DNA from: Alexandriicola marinus
GTDB lineage: Bacteria; Pseudomonadota; Alphaproteobacteria; Rhodobacterales; Rhodobacteraceae
Direction: 5' to 3'
Assembly: GCF_004000435.1 (NCBI RefSeq)
Contig: NZ_RBVZ01000010.1
Span: 28,472-87,121 of the forward strand
DNA: 58,650 nucleotides
Each line of letters begins with the position of its first letter. Position 1 is the stretch's first letter. Both the position numbers and the translations under genes were made by a program. Of this stretch, positions 7,870 to 16,996 are shown in pieces. The notes beneath the pieces are model-generated. The model was given only the letters and a program-made list of their open reading frames with translations. It was not told where the DNA came from and searched no databases.

Positions 7870-8391
7870 ATGGACAGGATTGCAGGATATATCGAATGGG
7901 TCGACGGGGTCATATCCCGCGCGCTCGATATCCTTGTCGTCGCCATGGCGGGCCTGCTTCTGCTGCTGCTGAACTGGGCGGTCTTCGCCCGGTTCATCCT
8001 CAATGACAGCGTCTCGTGGGGGGAGGAACTGCCGGCCCATATTCTGGCGGCCCTCACCTTCATCGGGGCGGCATATCTCACGCGGACAAACGAACATCTG
8101 GGGTTCGATGCGGTCCTTCGGGTCATGCCGGACGGTCTGCAACGGGTCGTCACGGCGATCAACCTGATCCTGATGGGCGGGTTCGGCGCGCTGATGGCAT
8201 GGTATGGCGGGATCGCGGCCCAGAGTTTCGCGGGCCGTGCGCTGATCTCGGTCGACCTGCCGATGACGCTCTTTCGTGGTGCGATGCCCGTGGGCGGGGC
8301 GCTGATCTTCCTGTTCTGCGTGGTCCGGCTTGCCGGTATCCTGACCGGCCGGATCGATCCGAAATCCCTTTTGCCAGAAAGCGACGCGTGA
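7870..8391 (+). CDS. TRAP transporter small permease (DctQ)
   Basis: The protein has 173 residues and four predicted membrane helices, the standard DctQ topology, with the family motif SVSWGEELPAHIL and an ARFILNDS segment in the first loop. DctQ forms the membrane complex with DctM. It lies 24 nt after the binding-protein gene and its TGA overlaps the DctM ATG by one base, so the two permeases are translationally coupled. Confidence 0.92.
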   Translation: MDRIAGYIEWVDGVISRALDILVVAMAGLLLLLLNWAVFARFILNDSVSWGEELPAHILAALTFIGAAYLTRTNEHLGFDAVLRVMPDGLQRVVTAINLILMGGFGALMAWYGGIAAQSFAGRALISVDLPMTLFRGAMPVGGALIFLFCVVRLAGILTGRIDPKSLLPESDA

Positions 8392-9677
8392 TGTTTCTCG
8401 ATCCCGGCTGGATGATCCTGATCCTGCTTGTCGTCCTGCTGATCGCGGGCCTGCCGATCGCCTTTGTCTTGGGCGTGACGGCGGCGACGATGATCCTTCT
8501 CGATCCGGCCGTCGTGCCGCAGATCATGGGGCTGATCCCGTTCGGCGGGGCAAACAACTACCTTCTGGTCGCGGCGCTGCTGTTCATGATCGCAGGCGAG
8601 ATCATGAACCAAGGCCGCATCGCGGAAAAGCTGATCGCCTTTGCGTCCTCGTTGGTGGGTCACATCCGGGGCGGCCTCGCGCATGTCAACATTCTGACAT
8701 CGCTGTTCTTTTCCGAAATCTCCGGCACCGCGACCTCGGATGCGGCGGCGATCGGATCGGTGATGATCCCGCAGATGCGCAAGCGCGGCTACCCGGCGGC
8801 CTTTGCCGCGGCCGTCACCTCGACCTCGGCCACGATGGCGATCATCGTGCCGCCCAGCCTGAACCTGATCCTTTACGCCTATGTGGCGAACGCCTCCATC
8901 GCCGAGCTGTTCGCAGCCGGGATCGTGCCGGGCATCCTCGTCTGCGCGCTGCTGATGGGGACGGCCTATGTCATTGCGGTGAGACGGGGCTATCCGACGG
9001 AGGGGGCGTTCTCCTTTGCCCGGGTGGCCGAGACCGGGAAAGAGGCCCTGATCCCCCTGACCCTGCCGGTTCTTGTTCTGGTGGGGATCCTCGGCGGCAT
9101 CTTTACCGCGACCGAGGCCGGTGCCATCGCGGCGTTCTGGTCGATCGTGCTGGCCGCCCTTGTCTACCGGACGGTCAGGCTCGGCACGCTGGTCGATACG
9201 CTGCGGGTTGCCGGTAAACGCTCGGCGATGCTGATGTTCATCGTGGCGACATCGACGCTGCTGGGCTGGTATCTGACCAACCAGCGCATCCCGCAGGACA
9301 TCGCCGAGGCGATCCTCGGCATCTCGGACAGCTACTGGGTCGTTCTTCTGGCGATCAACGTGTTCTTCCTGCTGGCCGGCACGATCATCCATGGCACCCC
9401 CGCAATCCTGATGCTGGTGCCGATCTTCCTGCCGCTGGCCGATCAGCTGGGCATCGACCGGGTGCATTTCGGTCTGATCCTGACGATCAACCTCGGTATC
9501 GGGCAACAGACGCCGCCCGTCGCCTCGGTCGTTCTGATCACCTGTGCAATCGCCAAGATTTCCATCGCCAAGATCATCCCGTCGATGCTGTGGTTCATCG
9601 GCGCGATGCTTGTCGCCCTTCTTCTGATCAATGTCTTTCCCGCGCTGTCGCTGTGGCTGCCCTCGGTGATCGTGTGA
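8391..9677 (+). CDS. TRAP transporter large permease (DctM)
   Basis: The protein has 428 residues and about 12 hydrophobic segments. DctM landmarks are visible: AGEIMNQGRIAEKLI, FFSEISGTATSDAAAIGSV, a VPPSLNLILYAYV stretch and a C-terminal LGIGQQTPPVAS. This is the ion-coupled translocation subunit. It starts at 8391 in a TGATG overlap with dctQ and ends in a TGATG overlap with the racemase-fold gene, showing the four genes are one operon. Confidence 0.94.
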   Translation: MFLDPGWMILILLVVLLIAGLPIAFVLGVTAATMILLDPAVVPQIMGLIPFGGANNYLLVAALLFMIAGEIMNQGRIAEKLIAFASSLVGHIRGGLAHVNILTSLFFSEISGTATSDAAAIGSVMIPQMRKRGYPAAFAAAVTSTSATMAIIVPPSLNLILYAYVANASIAELFAAGIVPGILVCALLMGTAYVIAVRRGYPTEGAFSFARVAETGKEALIPLTLPVLVLVGILGGIFTATEAGAIAAFWSIVLAALVYRTVRLGTLVDTLRVAGKRSAMLMFIVATSTLLGWYLTNQRIPQDIAEAILGISDSYWVVLLAINVFFLLAGTIIHGTPAILMLVPIFLPLADQLGIDRVHFGLILTINLGIGQQTPPVASVVLITCAIAKISIAKIIPSMLWFIGAMLVALLLINVFPALSLWLPSVIV

Positions 9678-10363
9678 TGCGGCTTCTGATCGTCAATCCC
9701 AATACTTCCCCTGGCGTGACGGCGCGGATCGGCGCCGCCGCGCAGGCGGTGGCGCGTCCCGGCGATGCGTTCCGGACGGTGCCCGCGGCGCATGGCCCCC
9801 GGCTGATCGTCGATGCGGCCGATGCCGCACTGGCCGAAAAGGGCGTTCTGGACGCGGTCGCTGCCCATGCCGCGGGAGTCGACGGCATCGTTCTGGCGTC
9901 GTTCGGGGATACCGGTGCCATTGCGCTGCGGCGGCTCTATCCCCGGATCGCGATTCTCGGCATCGCCGAGGCCGCTTTTGACGACGCGCGCCGGATCGGT
10001 GGGACCTTCGCCATCGTCAGCTTTGCCCCCGAAGTGGCACCGCCGCTTCGGATGATGGCCGAACGCTACGGGATGGGCGGGGCCTTGGCCGCTATGCGGA
10101 CACTGCCCGGGCCGCTGGTTCACGATCCCGCCGATGTGGCCGACGCCTTGCGGGCGCCGATCCTCGATCTGTGCCTGTCCTGCGTGTCCGATGGGGTCGA
10201 CAGTATCGTTCTGGGGGGCGGGCCCTTGGCAGGGCTGGCGGGCGATCTGGCCTCCGAATGCCCGATCCCCCTGATCGACGGCACGCAGGCCGCGATTTCG
10301 AGGATGCGCGAGGTGTTGGAGAGTTCCCGATCCGGCGCCAGCCTGTCCGCCCGGCAGGAGTGA
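9677..10363 (+). CDS. Asp/Glu/hydantoin racemase-fold protein lacking both catalytic Cys
   Basis: The protein has 228 residues and begins MRLLIVNPNTSP, the standard start of the hydantoin/allantoin racemase family. Where racemases carry the first catalytic Cys (A-C-F-G-D) this protein has ASFGDTG with Ser75, and where the second Cys sits (L-G-C/G-A-G) it reads LGGGPLAG around 180-186. Family members of this Cys-less type exist, so this may be a separate enzymatic subfamily rather than a broken gene. It is the last gene of the TRAP operon, overlapping dctM by one base, so its substrate is probably the imported compound or a derivative. Confidence 0.8.
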   Translation: MRLLIVNPNTSPGVTARIGAAAQAVARPGDAFRTVPAAHGPRLIVDAADAALAEKGVLDAVAAHAAGVDGIVLASFGDTGAIALRRLYPRIAILGIAEAAFDDARRIGGTFAIVSFAPEVAPPLRMMAERYGMGGALAAMRTLPGPLVHDPADVADALRAPILDLCLSCVSDGVDSIVLGGGPLAGLAGDLASECPIPLIDGTQAAISRMREVLESSRSGASLSARQE

Positions 10364-10377
10364 GCGGGCAACGGGTG

Positions 10378-11667
10378 CTAGACTTCGCGCCCCGCAACCC
10401 AGGTGCGTTGGATATCGGCGGGCTGGGCGCACATCAGGATCTGCTGGAGCAGGTTGTCGTCCGACATCGGCTGAAGCGCCGGTTCTGGCGGCCGGATCAG
10501 GACGGCATCGAATTGCCGGCCCTCGGCGAAGAAGCCCACCGGTAGATCGAGGACATCCGCGCCCCCGGTCGTCGCAAGCCAGAACGCATCCCGGAAATCG
10601 ATCCGGCTGCCGGGGCGGCCACGGTCGGCGGCGGGCCGGTCAGGATCGACCCCGCTCTCGAGCATTCGCGACGCCGTCACCGCGTTGCGCGCCACGTCGA
10701 GCAGAAAATCGCTCGGCCCGCCCGAGATATCGGTGCCAAGGCCCACCCGCACCGATTTCTCGAGAGCGCGGCGCAACGGGAACGCAGCCCCCGCGAAATA
10801 GCTGTTCGACAGCGGACAATGCGCGACGCCCGATCCGCGCGCGCGGATCAGGTCCATGTCGACGCCGTCGATGAACCCGGAATGGGCAAGGACCGTGCGC
10901 CGTGTCAGCAGTCCGAAATGGTCGAGGGCATGGGTATCGCTCATGCCGCATCGGTCGAGCACGTGGGTATGCTCCCAATCGCTCTCCGAGCAATGGGTCT
11001 GCACCGGTGCGCCGGTCTCGGCCGCAAGGCGGCCCAGACCTTTCAGCGCCTCGTCGGTGCAGCCGGGAATGAAGCGGGGGGTGACGACGGGCTCCACGAG
11101 GCTGTTGCCGGGCAGGGCGCGGACGGCGTCGATGAAATCGGCAGTGTCGCGGATCGCCGTTTCGGGATCGGCATCGCGATAATACTCGGGGCAGCCTTCG
11201 GGGTGGTCCATCGCGACGCGGCCCACCAGCGCGCGCTGCCCCAGTGCAAGGCAGGTCTCGGCCAGCCTGAGGCTGGCGGGGCCATGGATCGTTGCGAAAT
11301 AGACCGCCGTCGTGGTGCCATTGGCCAAGAGCCGCCGGACCAAGGCGTCATAGACACGGGTCGCGAAATCAAGATCGGCGTAGCGCGCCTCGAGCGGGAA
11401 GGTATAGCGAAAGAGCCATTCCTCGAGCGGCACGTCGAGCGCGGTTCCCAACTGGGGGAACTGCGGTGCATGGATGTGCAGATCGACCAGACCGGGGATC
11501 AGCACACCGTGAGCGCGCAGGTCGACAAGATCGGGTGGCGCCGTGTCAGGACAGGGCGCCACCGACAGGATCGCACCGTCATCCCCCACGGAAAGGAGCG
11601 CATCGGGGATGCGCTCGATCCGGCCCCGTTCGGGGCTGTGAAAGATGTCGGCGCGAAAGGCCTGCAT
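10378..11667 (-). CDS. Guanine deaminase (amidohydrolase superfamily)
   Basis: The protein has 429 residues, normal for the amidohydrolase-type guanine deaminase. Metal ligands are visible: LVDLHIHAPQ (His64, His66), QTHCSE, LAHSGF and a GLGTDISGG Asp, with the guanine deaminase-type APQFPQLG. It hydrolyses guanine to xanthine and ammonia in the cytoplasm. It is the last gene of the leftward operon that begins at 18446, 11 nt after the BMP binding-protein gene, so imported purines are probably fed to it. It converges with the racemase-fold gene, with 14 nt between stops. Confidence 0.9.
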   Translation of the reverse strand: MQAFRADIFHSPERGRIERIPDALLSVGDDGAILSVAPCPDTAPPDLVDLRAHGVLIPGLVDLHIHAPQFPQLGTALDVPLEEWLFRYTFPLEARYADLDFATRVYDALVRRLLANGTTTAVYFATIHGPASLRLAETCLALGQRALVGRVAMDHPEGCPEYYRDADPETAIRDTADFIDAVRALPGNSLVEPVVTPRFIPGCTDEALKGLGRLAAETGAPVQTHCSESDWEHTHVLDRCGMSDTHALDHFGLLTRRTVLAHSGFIDGVDMDLIRARGSGVAHCPLSNSYFAGAAFPLRRALEKSVRVGLGTDISGGPSDFLLDVARNAVTASRMLESGVDPDRPAADRGRPGSRIDFRDAFWLATTGGADVLDLPVGFFAEGRQFDAVLIRPPEPALQPMSDDNLLQQILMCAQPADIQRTWVAGREV

Positions 11668-11678
11668 CGGAACCGCCC

Positions 11679-12761
11679 TTACTGGGGCAGATTCGTGGCG
11701 ACGCCCGAAACGAGCCAGTCGATCCCCAGAAGGGCGCCGTCCTCGATCACTTCGCCGTCGGCGAGCCGCTCGGTCCCGGCCTGATCGACGATCGGTCCGG
11801 TCAGCGGGTGGAACTCGCCGGCACGCAGGGCGGCGCTGGCCTCTTCGATCTTTGCCATCGTCTCGTCCGAGATGGCATCGGCCCAGCTGCGCACATCGAC
11901 CGTGCCGTCGGCCATGCCGCCCCAGAAGGCAGAGCCTTCGAAGGTGCCGTCAAGCGTGGCCTGCACGCTTTCGACGAAGTAGCTTTCCCAATCCGCAACC
12001 TGCGAGGCCAGAAGCCAGTTCGGGGCATATTCCTTCATGTCGGAGGAGGTGTTGATGACCCAGACACCCTCTTCCTCGGCCACGGTCACGACGGACGGCG
12101 TGTCCTGGTAGAGCGAATAGATCACGTCGGCTTCCTGCGCCATCAGGGCGCGGGCGCTTTCCTGCGCTTTCGGCGGGTCGAACCAGGAGTTCAGCCAGAC
12201 GACGCGAACGGTGGCGTCGGGATTGATCTCCTGAATGCCGAGCGTGAAGGCATTGATCATGCCGATGACTTCGGGGATCGCATAGGCCGCGACGATACCG
12301 ATCGTGTCGGTCTCGGTAACGTCACCGGCGGCCATGCCCACGAGGTAGGAGCTTTCGTAGTTCCGGCTCTGGAAGTTGCCGAAATTGGGCGCGACCTCGT
12401 AGCCGGAGGCATGGATGAAGGTCATGTCCGGGTTCCGCTGCGCAAGCGTCAGACCGTCGTTCATATAGCCGAACGAGCCCAGCATGATCATGTCTGCGCC
12501 CTGTGCCGCCATCTGGTTCATGATGCGGGCCGCGTCGGGGCCTTCGGGCACGTTCTCGACAAACAGCGTGCGGACCTGATCGCCGAAATGCTCTTCCACG
12601 GCGAGGCGGCCGTTGTTCAGTTCGGCGGCCCAGCCGACATCGGCCACGGGCGAGGGGTAGATGAAGCCGATGGTCAGCGGATCCTGCGCCACGGCCGGGA
12701 CGGCCAGAAGCGTGGTCGCGGCGGCGGCAAGGCCGGTGCGAGAAAGGAAGTTTGGCAGCAT
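11679..12761 (-). CDS. BMP-family ABC transporter substrate-binding protein
   Basis: The protein has 360 residues with an N-terminal signal peptide ending in AVPAVAQ. BMP/PnrA-like features include LTIGFIYPSPVADVGW, a GADMIMLGSFGY block and the C-terminal WLVSGVA. BMP proteins deliver nucleosides or purine bases to a two-permease, fused-ATPase importer, and all three partners lie upstream in the same operon. ATG at 12761 is chosen because AAGAGGA precedes it and the signal peptide follows. Adjacent guanine deaminase supports a purine ligand. Confidence 0.92.
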   Translation of the reverse strand: MLPNFLSRTGLAAAATTLLAVPAVAQDPLTIGFIYPSPVADVGWAAELNNGRLAVEEHFGDQVRTLFVENVPEGPDAARIMNQMAAQGADMIMLGSFGYMNDGLTLAQRNPDMTFIHASGYEVAPNFGNFQSRNYESSYLVGMAAGDVTETDTIGIVAAYAIPEVIGMINAFTLGIQEINPDATVRVVWLNSWFDPPKAQESARALMAQEADVIYSLYQDTPSVVTVAEEEGVWVINTSSDMKEYAPNWLLASQVADWESYFVESVQATLDGTFEGSAFWGGMADGTVDVRSWADAISDETMAKIEEASAALRAGEFHPLTGPIVDQAGTERLADGEVIEDGALLGIDWLVSGVATNLPQ

Positions 12762-12789
12762 GTTGTGGTCCTCTTTTCGGGGTGTGGTG

Positions 12790-13707
12790 TCAGGAAAGTT
12801 TAAGTGTTGCGCCAAGGCTGGCGGGTGAGTTGAGCTTGATGAAGGTCGGGTTGCGCGAAATGATCGCCAACATGACGATGGTCACCAGATAAGGCAGGGC
12901 CGACATCAACTGGCTGGGGATGTTCAGCCCGAAGGCCTGGATCGACAGTTCCAGCAAAGAGATCGACCCGAACAGGTAGGCGCCGAATGCCACGCGGCCC
13001 ACCATCCAGGTGCCGAAGACCGTCAGGGCGACGACGATCCAGCCGCGCCCCGCGATCATGCCCTCGGCCCAGAGCGGCGTATAGGCGGTCGACATATAGG
13101 CCCCACCGATGCCCGCCATCGCGCCGCCAAAGGCCACGCAGCCGGTCCGGATCAACCGCACCTTGAGGCCAAGCGCATGTGCGGCCTCGGGGCTTTCGCC
13201 GATCGCGCGGATGGTCAGGCCCAGTTTCGTGCGGTTGAGAACGTACCACGTGGCCGGGATCAGCAGGATCGACAGGTAGACCATGATATCCTGTTGAAAG
13301 AACATCGGCCCGATCACGGGAATATCCGACAGGAAAGGGATGCCGTTTTCCGGAAGGCCCGCCACCGTTCTGCCTTCATAGCGCTTGCCGATGGCGGAAC
13401 TAAGCCCGAGCCCGAGGATACCCACGGCAAGCCCCGATGCGACCTGGTTGGCACGAAAGATGATCGTCAGCGCCGCGTGAACCAGCGACAGGACCATCCC
13501 CAGCGCCGCACCCGCCACAAAGCCCAGCGTGTAGGACCCGCTCAATGACAGGACGACAAAGGCCATGGCAGCGCCCGTGGCCATCATCCCCTCGATCCCG
13601 AGGTTCAGAACGCCCGACTTCTCGGCCACCAGCTCGCCCATGGCGGCAAAGATCAGGGCCGTTGCCGCAGCCAGCGTGCCGCCGACGATGAAAATGAGAA
13701 CATCCAT
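12790..13707 (-). CDS. BMP-type ABC transporter permease (second)
   Basis: The protein has 305 residues and about eight to nine hydrophobic helices. It contains the branched-chain/ribose-type permease segment SGVLNLGIEGMMATGA and the cytoplasmic GESPEAAHALGL loop that contacts the ATPase. It pairs with the preceding permease, sharing a single base (TAATG) at 13707. It forms the channel of a nucleoside/purine importer. Confidence 0.92.
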   Translation of the reverse strand: MDVLIFIVGGTLAAATALIFAAMGELVAEKSGVLNLGIEGMMATGAAMAFVVLSLSGSYTLGFVAGAALGMVLSLVHAALTIIFRANQVASGLAVGILGLGLSSAIGKRYEGRTVAGLPENGIPFLSDIPVIGPMFFQQDIMVYLSILLIPATWYVLNRTKLGLTIRAIGESPEAAHALGLKVRLIRTGCVAFGGAMAGIGGAYMSTAYTPLWAEGMIAGRGWIVVALTVFGTWMVGRVAFGAYLFGSISLLELSIQAFGLNIPSQLMSALPYLVTIVMLAIISRNPTFIKLNSPASLGATLKLS

Positions 13708-14801
13708 TATTCCGCCGGTGCCTCCGATGCGATGGCTTCTGGCGTGATCCGCCGGATGCGCGATGTCAGAAGGAACGAACAGGCGAGATAGAAGGTCAGA
13801 AGCATCCCCTGGAAGATGTCTGTCACCGCGTTGGGCACGCCCACCGACAAGAGTGCGAAGTCGCCGCCGACATAGACCAGCGCCATCAGCGCCGAGGCGA
13901 ACAGGATCCCGATCGGATGGAGCCCGCCAAGCACCGCCACGATGATCCCCGCATAGCCATAGCCCGGCGAGACGTTGCGCTGAAGCATTCCCAGCGACCC
14001 CGCGACCTCGCCCACGCCGGCAAGGCCAGCGGCCCCGCCCGAGATCAGAAGTGCGAGCCAGATCGTCCGTTTCGAGGAAAAGCCCGCATAGGTCGCTGCG
14101 CGCGGCGCGATGCCGCCCACCGACAGCTTGTAGCCCGCAAGGGAGCGCTGGACGAAGACCAGCGCCACCACCGTCACGAACAGCCCGATGAACAGCGAGG
14201 CATTGACCCGCGTGCCGGGGATCAGGATCGGGAACATCGCGGCCTGATCGAAGCGGATCGATTGCGGGAAGTTGAACCCCGACGGATCGCGCAGCGGCCC
14301 GGTCACGAGGAAATACAGAAGCTGAAGCGCGACGCTCGACAGCATGAAGGTCACGAGGATTTCATTGGCGTTGAACTGCGCGCGCAGGAAGGCCGCGATG
14401 CCGGCCCAGGCCATGCCGGCGACCATGCCGACCACGATCATGCCCGGGAGCAGCAGAGGTGACGTCGATCCCTCGAACTGGATCGCCAGAAGCGATGCGG
14501 CAATTGCGCCAAGGATCAGCTGGCCCTCGGCGCCGATATTCCAGATCTGCGCCCGGAACCCGATGGCAAGCCCCTGTGCGATCAGCAGAAGCGGCGCCAT
14601 CTTCAGCAGGACTTCGCCAATTCCGTAGGTGCTGCGCAGCGGGTCGATAAAGATCGCATCGAGCCCCTTGAGAGGCGACACGCCATAAATGATGAACAGG
14701 ACCGATCCGCCGATACAGGTCAGGATCAGCGCGAGCAGGGCAACCTGCACCGGCGCCCAGGCAGAGCGTTCGGGCCGTGCCTCGATGACGAACCTAGCCA
14801 A
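13707..14801 (-). CDS. BMP-type ABC transporter permease (first)
   Basis: The protein has 364 residues, multi-helix, with IWNIGAEGQLILGAIAA, the usual signature of the larger permease in BMP-family importers. The start is a TTG at 14801: AAGGAG lies 8 nt upstream and no ATG exists near the N-terminus. The TTG start lies within the last codons of the ATPase gene (8-nt overlap), indicating coupled translation. Confidence 0.9.
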   Translation of the reverse strand: MARFVIEARPERSAWAPVQVALLALILTCIGGSVLFIIYGVSPLKGLDAIFIDPLRSTYGIGEVLLKMAPLLLIAQGLAIGFRAQIWNIGAEGQLILGAIAASLLAIQFEGSTSPLLLPGMIVVGMVAGMAWAGIAAFLRAQFNANEILVTFMLSSVALQLLYFLVTGPLRDPSGFNFPQSIRFDQAAMFPILIPGTRVNASLFIGLFVTVVALVFVQRSLAGYKLSVGGIAPRAATYAGFSSKRTIWLALLISGGAAGLAGVGEVAGSLGMLQRNVSPGYGYAGIIVAVLGGLHPIGILFASALMALVYVGGDFALLSVGVPNAVTDIFQGMLLTFYLACSFLLTSRIRRITPEAIASEAPAE

Positions 14802-16344
14802 GTGCGGGCTCCTTCATCGTTTGGCTGGAATTCAGGGCGTCGAAATCACCGGCCATGGCAAGGCCCAAATGATCCATATCCGTATCGCGCACCGGGACGG
14901 AGCCCGAAAGACGACCTCGGAACATGACCTGTATGCGGTCGCAAATCTCCAGCAGTTCCTCCAGCTCTTCGGATACGACAAGAAGCGCCGCTCCGCTGTC
15001 GCGCAGGTCGATCAGCTGTTGCCGGATCGCGGCGGCGGCGCCCACATCGACACCCCATGTGGGCTGCGACACGATCAGCACCCGCGGTGCGAGGGCCAGT
15101 TCCCGACCCACGATGAATTTCTGAAGGTTGCCGCCCGACAGGCTTTGCGCCGTGGATTCCGTGCCGCCGCAGCGCACGTCCATCCGCTCGATCGTCTCGG
15201 CAGCCAGTTTCCGGCGGCGGCCCAGGTTGAGAAAGCCCCAGTTCACCATGCCCCTGTGATAGGTGGTCAGGCCCGAATTCTCGGACAAGGTGTGGATCGG
15301 CACGGCCCCGCGGCCAAGTCGTTCTTCGGGGATGAAATGCAGACCCAGCTTGCGCCGCGCATAGGGCCCGAGCGCGCCGATGGCCTTGCCTTCCAGCATG
15401 ACGGTGCTGCCGCGATCGTCCGGCGTTTCGATTTCGCCGGCAAGCGCTTGTGTCAGGGAATCCTGTCCATTGCCCGATACGCCCGCGATGCCGAGGATCT
15501 CGCCGCTGCGCAGGGTCAGGTGGACATCGCGAAGCGGGGTCGCGAAGGGGTTTTCGGGAGTATGGTTCAGCCCCGTCACCTCGAGCACCGGGTGGCCGTC
15601 GCCCCGCTCGGCCCCGTGGCGGGGCCGTGCGATCTCGCGCCCGATCATCAGCCGGGTCAGGCTGCGCGCGTCTTCCTCGCGCGGATCGCAGACGCCCACG
15701 ACACGCCCGCCGCGCATGATCGTGGCCGTGTCGCACAGCGCCCGGATCTCTTCGAGCTTGTGCGAGATGAAGATGATCCCGATCCCTTCGGACGCCAGTT
15801 TCCGAAGCGTTTCGAACAACTTGGCGATACCCTGAGGCGGCAGGACAGAGGTCGGCTCATCCATGATTATCAGCCGCGGTTCCTGAAGGATACAGCGCAG
15901 GATCTCGATCCGCTGGCGTTCGCCCACGGTCATAGACTGCACCCGCGCGTCAGGCTCCACGTCCAGCCCGAAACGGGCCGATGCCTCGCGGATGCGACGC
16001 GACAGTTCGGGGATCGTGCCGCTGACGGCAAGCGAGATGTTCTCGGCCGCGGTCAGCGTCTCGAACAGCGAAAAATGCTGAAAGACCATCCCGATCCCCA
16101 GCTCGCGCGCCATCGCGGGCGACTGGATATCGACCTGCGACCCGTTCCATTCGACGGTGCCCGCATCGGGACGGACAGAGCCGTAGATTATCTTCATCAG
16201 GGTGGATTTGCCGGCGCCGTTCTCGCCGAGGACGGCGTGGATTTCACCGGTGCCGACGTCGAGGTCGACCGCATCATTGGCAAGGACGGCCGGGTAGGCC
16301 TTGGTGATGCCGCGCAGGCGCAGAAGGGGGGGCGCGTCAGCCAT
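14794..16344 (-). CDS. BMP-type ABC transporter ATPase (two fused ATP-binding domains)
   Basis: The protein has 516 residues containing two ABC domains. The first has Walker A GENGAGKST, signature VGERQRIEI and Walker B LIIMDEPTSV. The second has a degenerate Walker A (GVSGNGQDSL) and signature LSGGNLQKF, the pattern for ribose/nucleoside importers where only one site is fully active. ATG at 16344 is preceded by GGAG. Its start overlaps the GST-like gene's end by 8 nt, physically tying the transporter to the oxygenase genes. Confidence 0.93.
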   Translation of the reverse strand: MADAPPLLRLRGITKAYPAVLANDAVDLDVGTGEIHAVLGENGAGKSTLMKIIYGSVRPDAGTVEWNGSQVDIQSPAMARELGIGMVFQHFSLFETLTAAENISLAVSGTIPELSRRIREASARFGLDVEPDARVQSMTVGERQRIEILRCILQEPRLIIMDEPTSVLPPQGIAKLFETLRKLASEGIGIIFISHKLEEIRALCDTATIMRGGRVVGVCDPREEDARSLTRLMIGREIARPRHGAERGDGHPVLEVTGLNHTPENPFATPLRDVHLTLRSGEILGIAGVSGNGQDSLTQALAGEIETPDDRGSTVMLEGKAIGALGPYARRKLGLHFIPEERLGRGAVPIHTLSENSGLTTYHRGMVNWGFLNLGRRRKLAAETIERMDVRCGGTESTAQSLSGGNLQKFIVGRELALAPRVLIVSQPTWGVDVGAAAAIRQQLIDLRDSGAALLVVSEELEELLEICDRIQVMFRGRLSGSVPVRDTDMDHLGLAMAGDFDALNSSQTMKEPALG

Positions 16345-16996
16345 CGGCTCCCTCGCGCAATTCATGCAGGTGGTGGATGCCCGGCATGGTGACGAAACCC
16401 GGAAGGCTCCGCACGGCATAAAGCCAGTTCCGGATCGCCGGATATCCGTCGTGATCGAGCCCTGCATCGGGGCTGAGCGCGACGTAGGGGAAACAGGCGA
16501 TATCGGCGATCGTAGGATGATCGCCCACAAGCCAGGTCTTGCCCTCGAAGACCCGGTCGGTCAGGTGCAACTCCAGTTCGCGCAGGTCCTTGATCGCGGC
16601 CCGGCGCGCCGCCTCGCCGTCGATGGGCCAGTTGAGCATGGAATGCAGCCCCGCGAGCCCTGCGCTGTTGGTCAGCCGCCCCGAAAACGCCAGCCATTGC
16701 TGCACAAGCGGCCCCAGCATCGGATCGGCCGCGGGATACCATGTGCCCGAGGGGTCATGGTTCAGCGCAATCCATGCCAGCATCGCCTGCGTGTCGGTCA
16801 GCACCTGTTCGCCGATCGTCATGACAGGCAAGGTGCCCGCCGGGTTGAGCGCCAGCATGTGGTTTTGGCGATGTTCGAACCCGGGATAGAAATCCACGGC
16901 TACCGTGTCGTATTTCACATCCAAGATCCCGGCCATCAGCCGGATCTTGTAGCAATTCCCGGACAGGACGTAATTGTAGAGCGTAAAGGCCGTCAT
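16337..16996 (-). CDS. Glutathione S-transferase-like protein (possible NdmE-type partner)
   Basis: The protein has 219 residues with GST architecture: N-terminal thioredoxin-like domain (FTLYNYVLSGNCYKIRL, NPAGTLPVM and a DTQAML turn) and an all-helical C-terminal domain containing the GST N-capping motif DHPTIADIACFPYV. It is embedded between the Rieske-less oxygenase subunit (4-nt overlap at its start) and the purine ABC ATPase (8-nt overlap at its end). In the characterised NdmC/NdmD/NdmE system a GST-like protein is a structural requirement for the N7-demethylase, so a scaffolding rather than conjugating role is plausible. An ordinary GST activity cannot be excluded. Confidence 0.85.
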   Translation of the reverse strand: MTAFTLYNYVLSGNCYKIRLMAGILDVKYDTVAVDFYPGFEHRQNHMLALNPAGTLPVMTIGEQVLTDTQAMLAWIALNHDPSGTWYPAADPMLGPLVQQWLAFSGRLTNSAGLAGLHSMLNWPIDGEAARRAAIKDLRELELHLTDRVFEGKTWLVGDHPTIADIACFPYVALSPDAGLDHDGYPAIRNWLYAVRSLPGFVTMPGIHHLHELREGADG

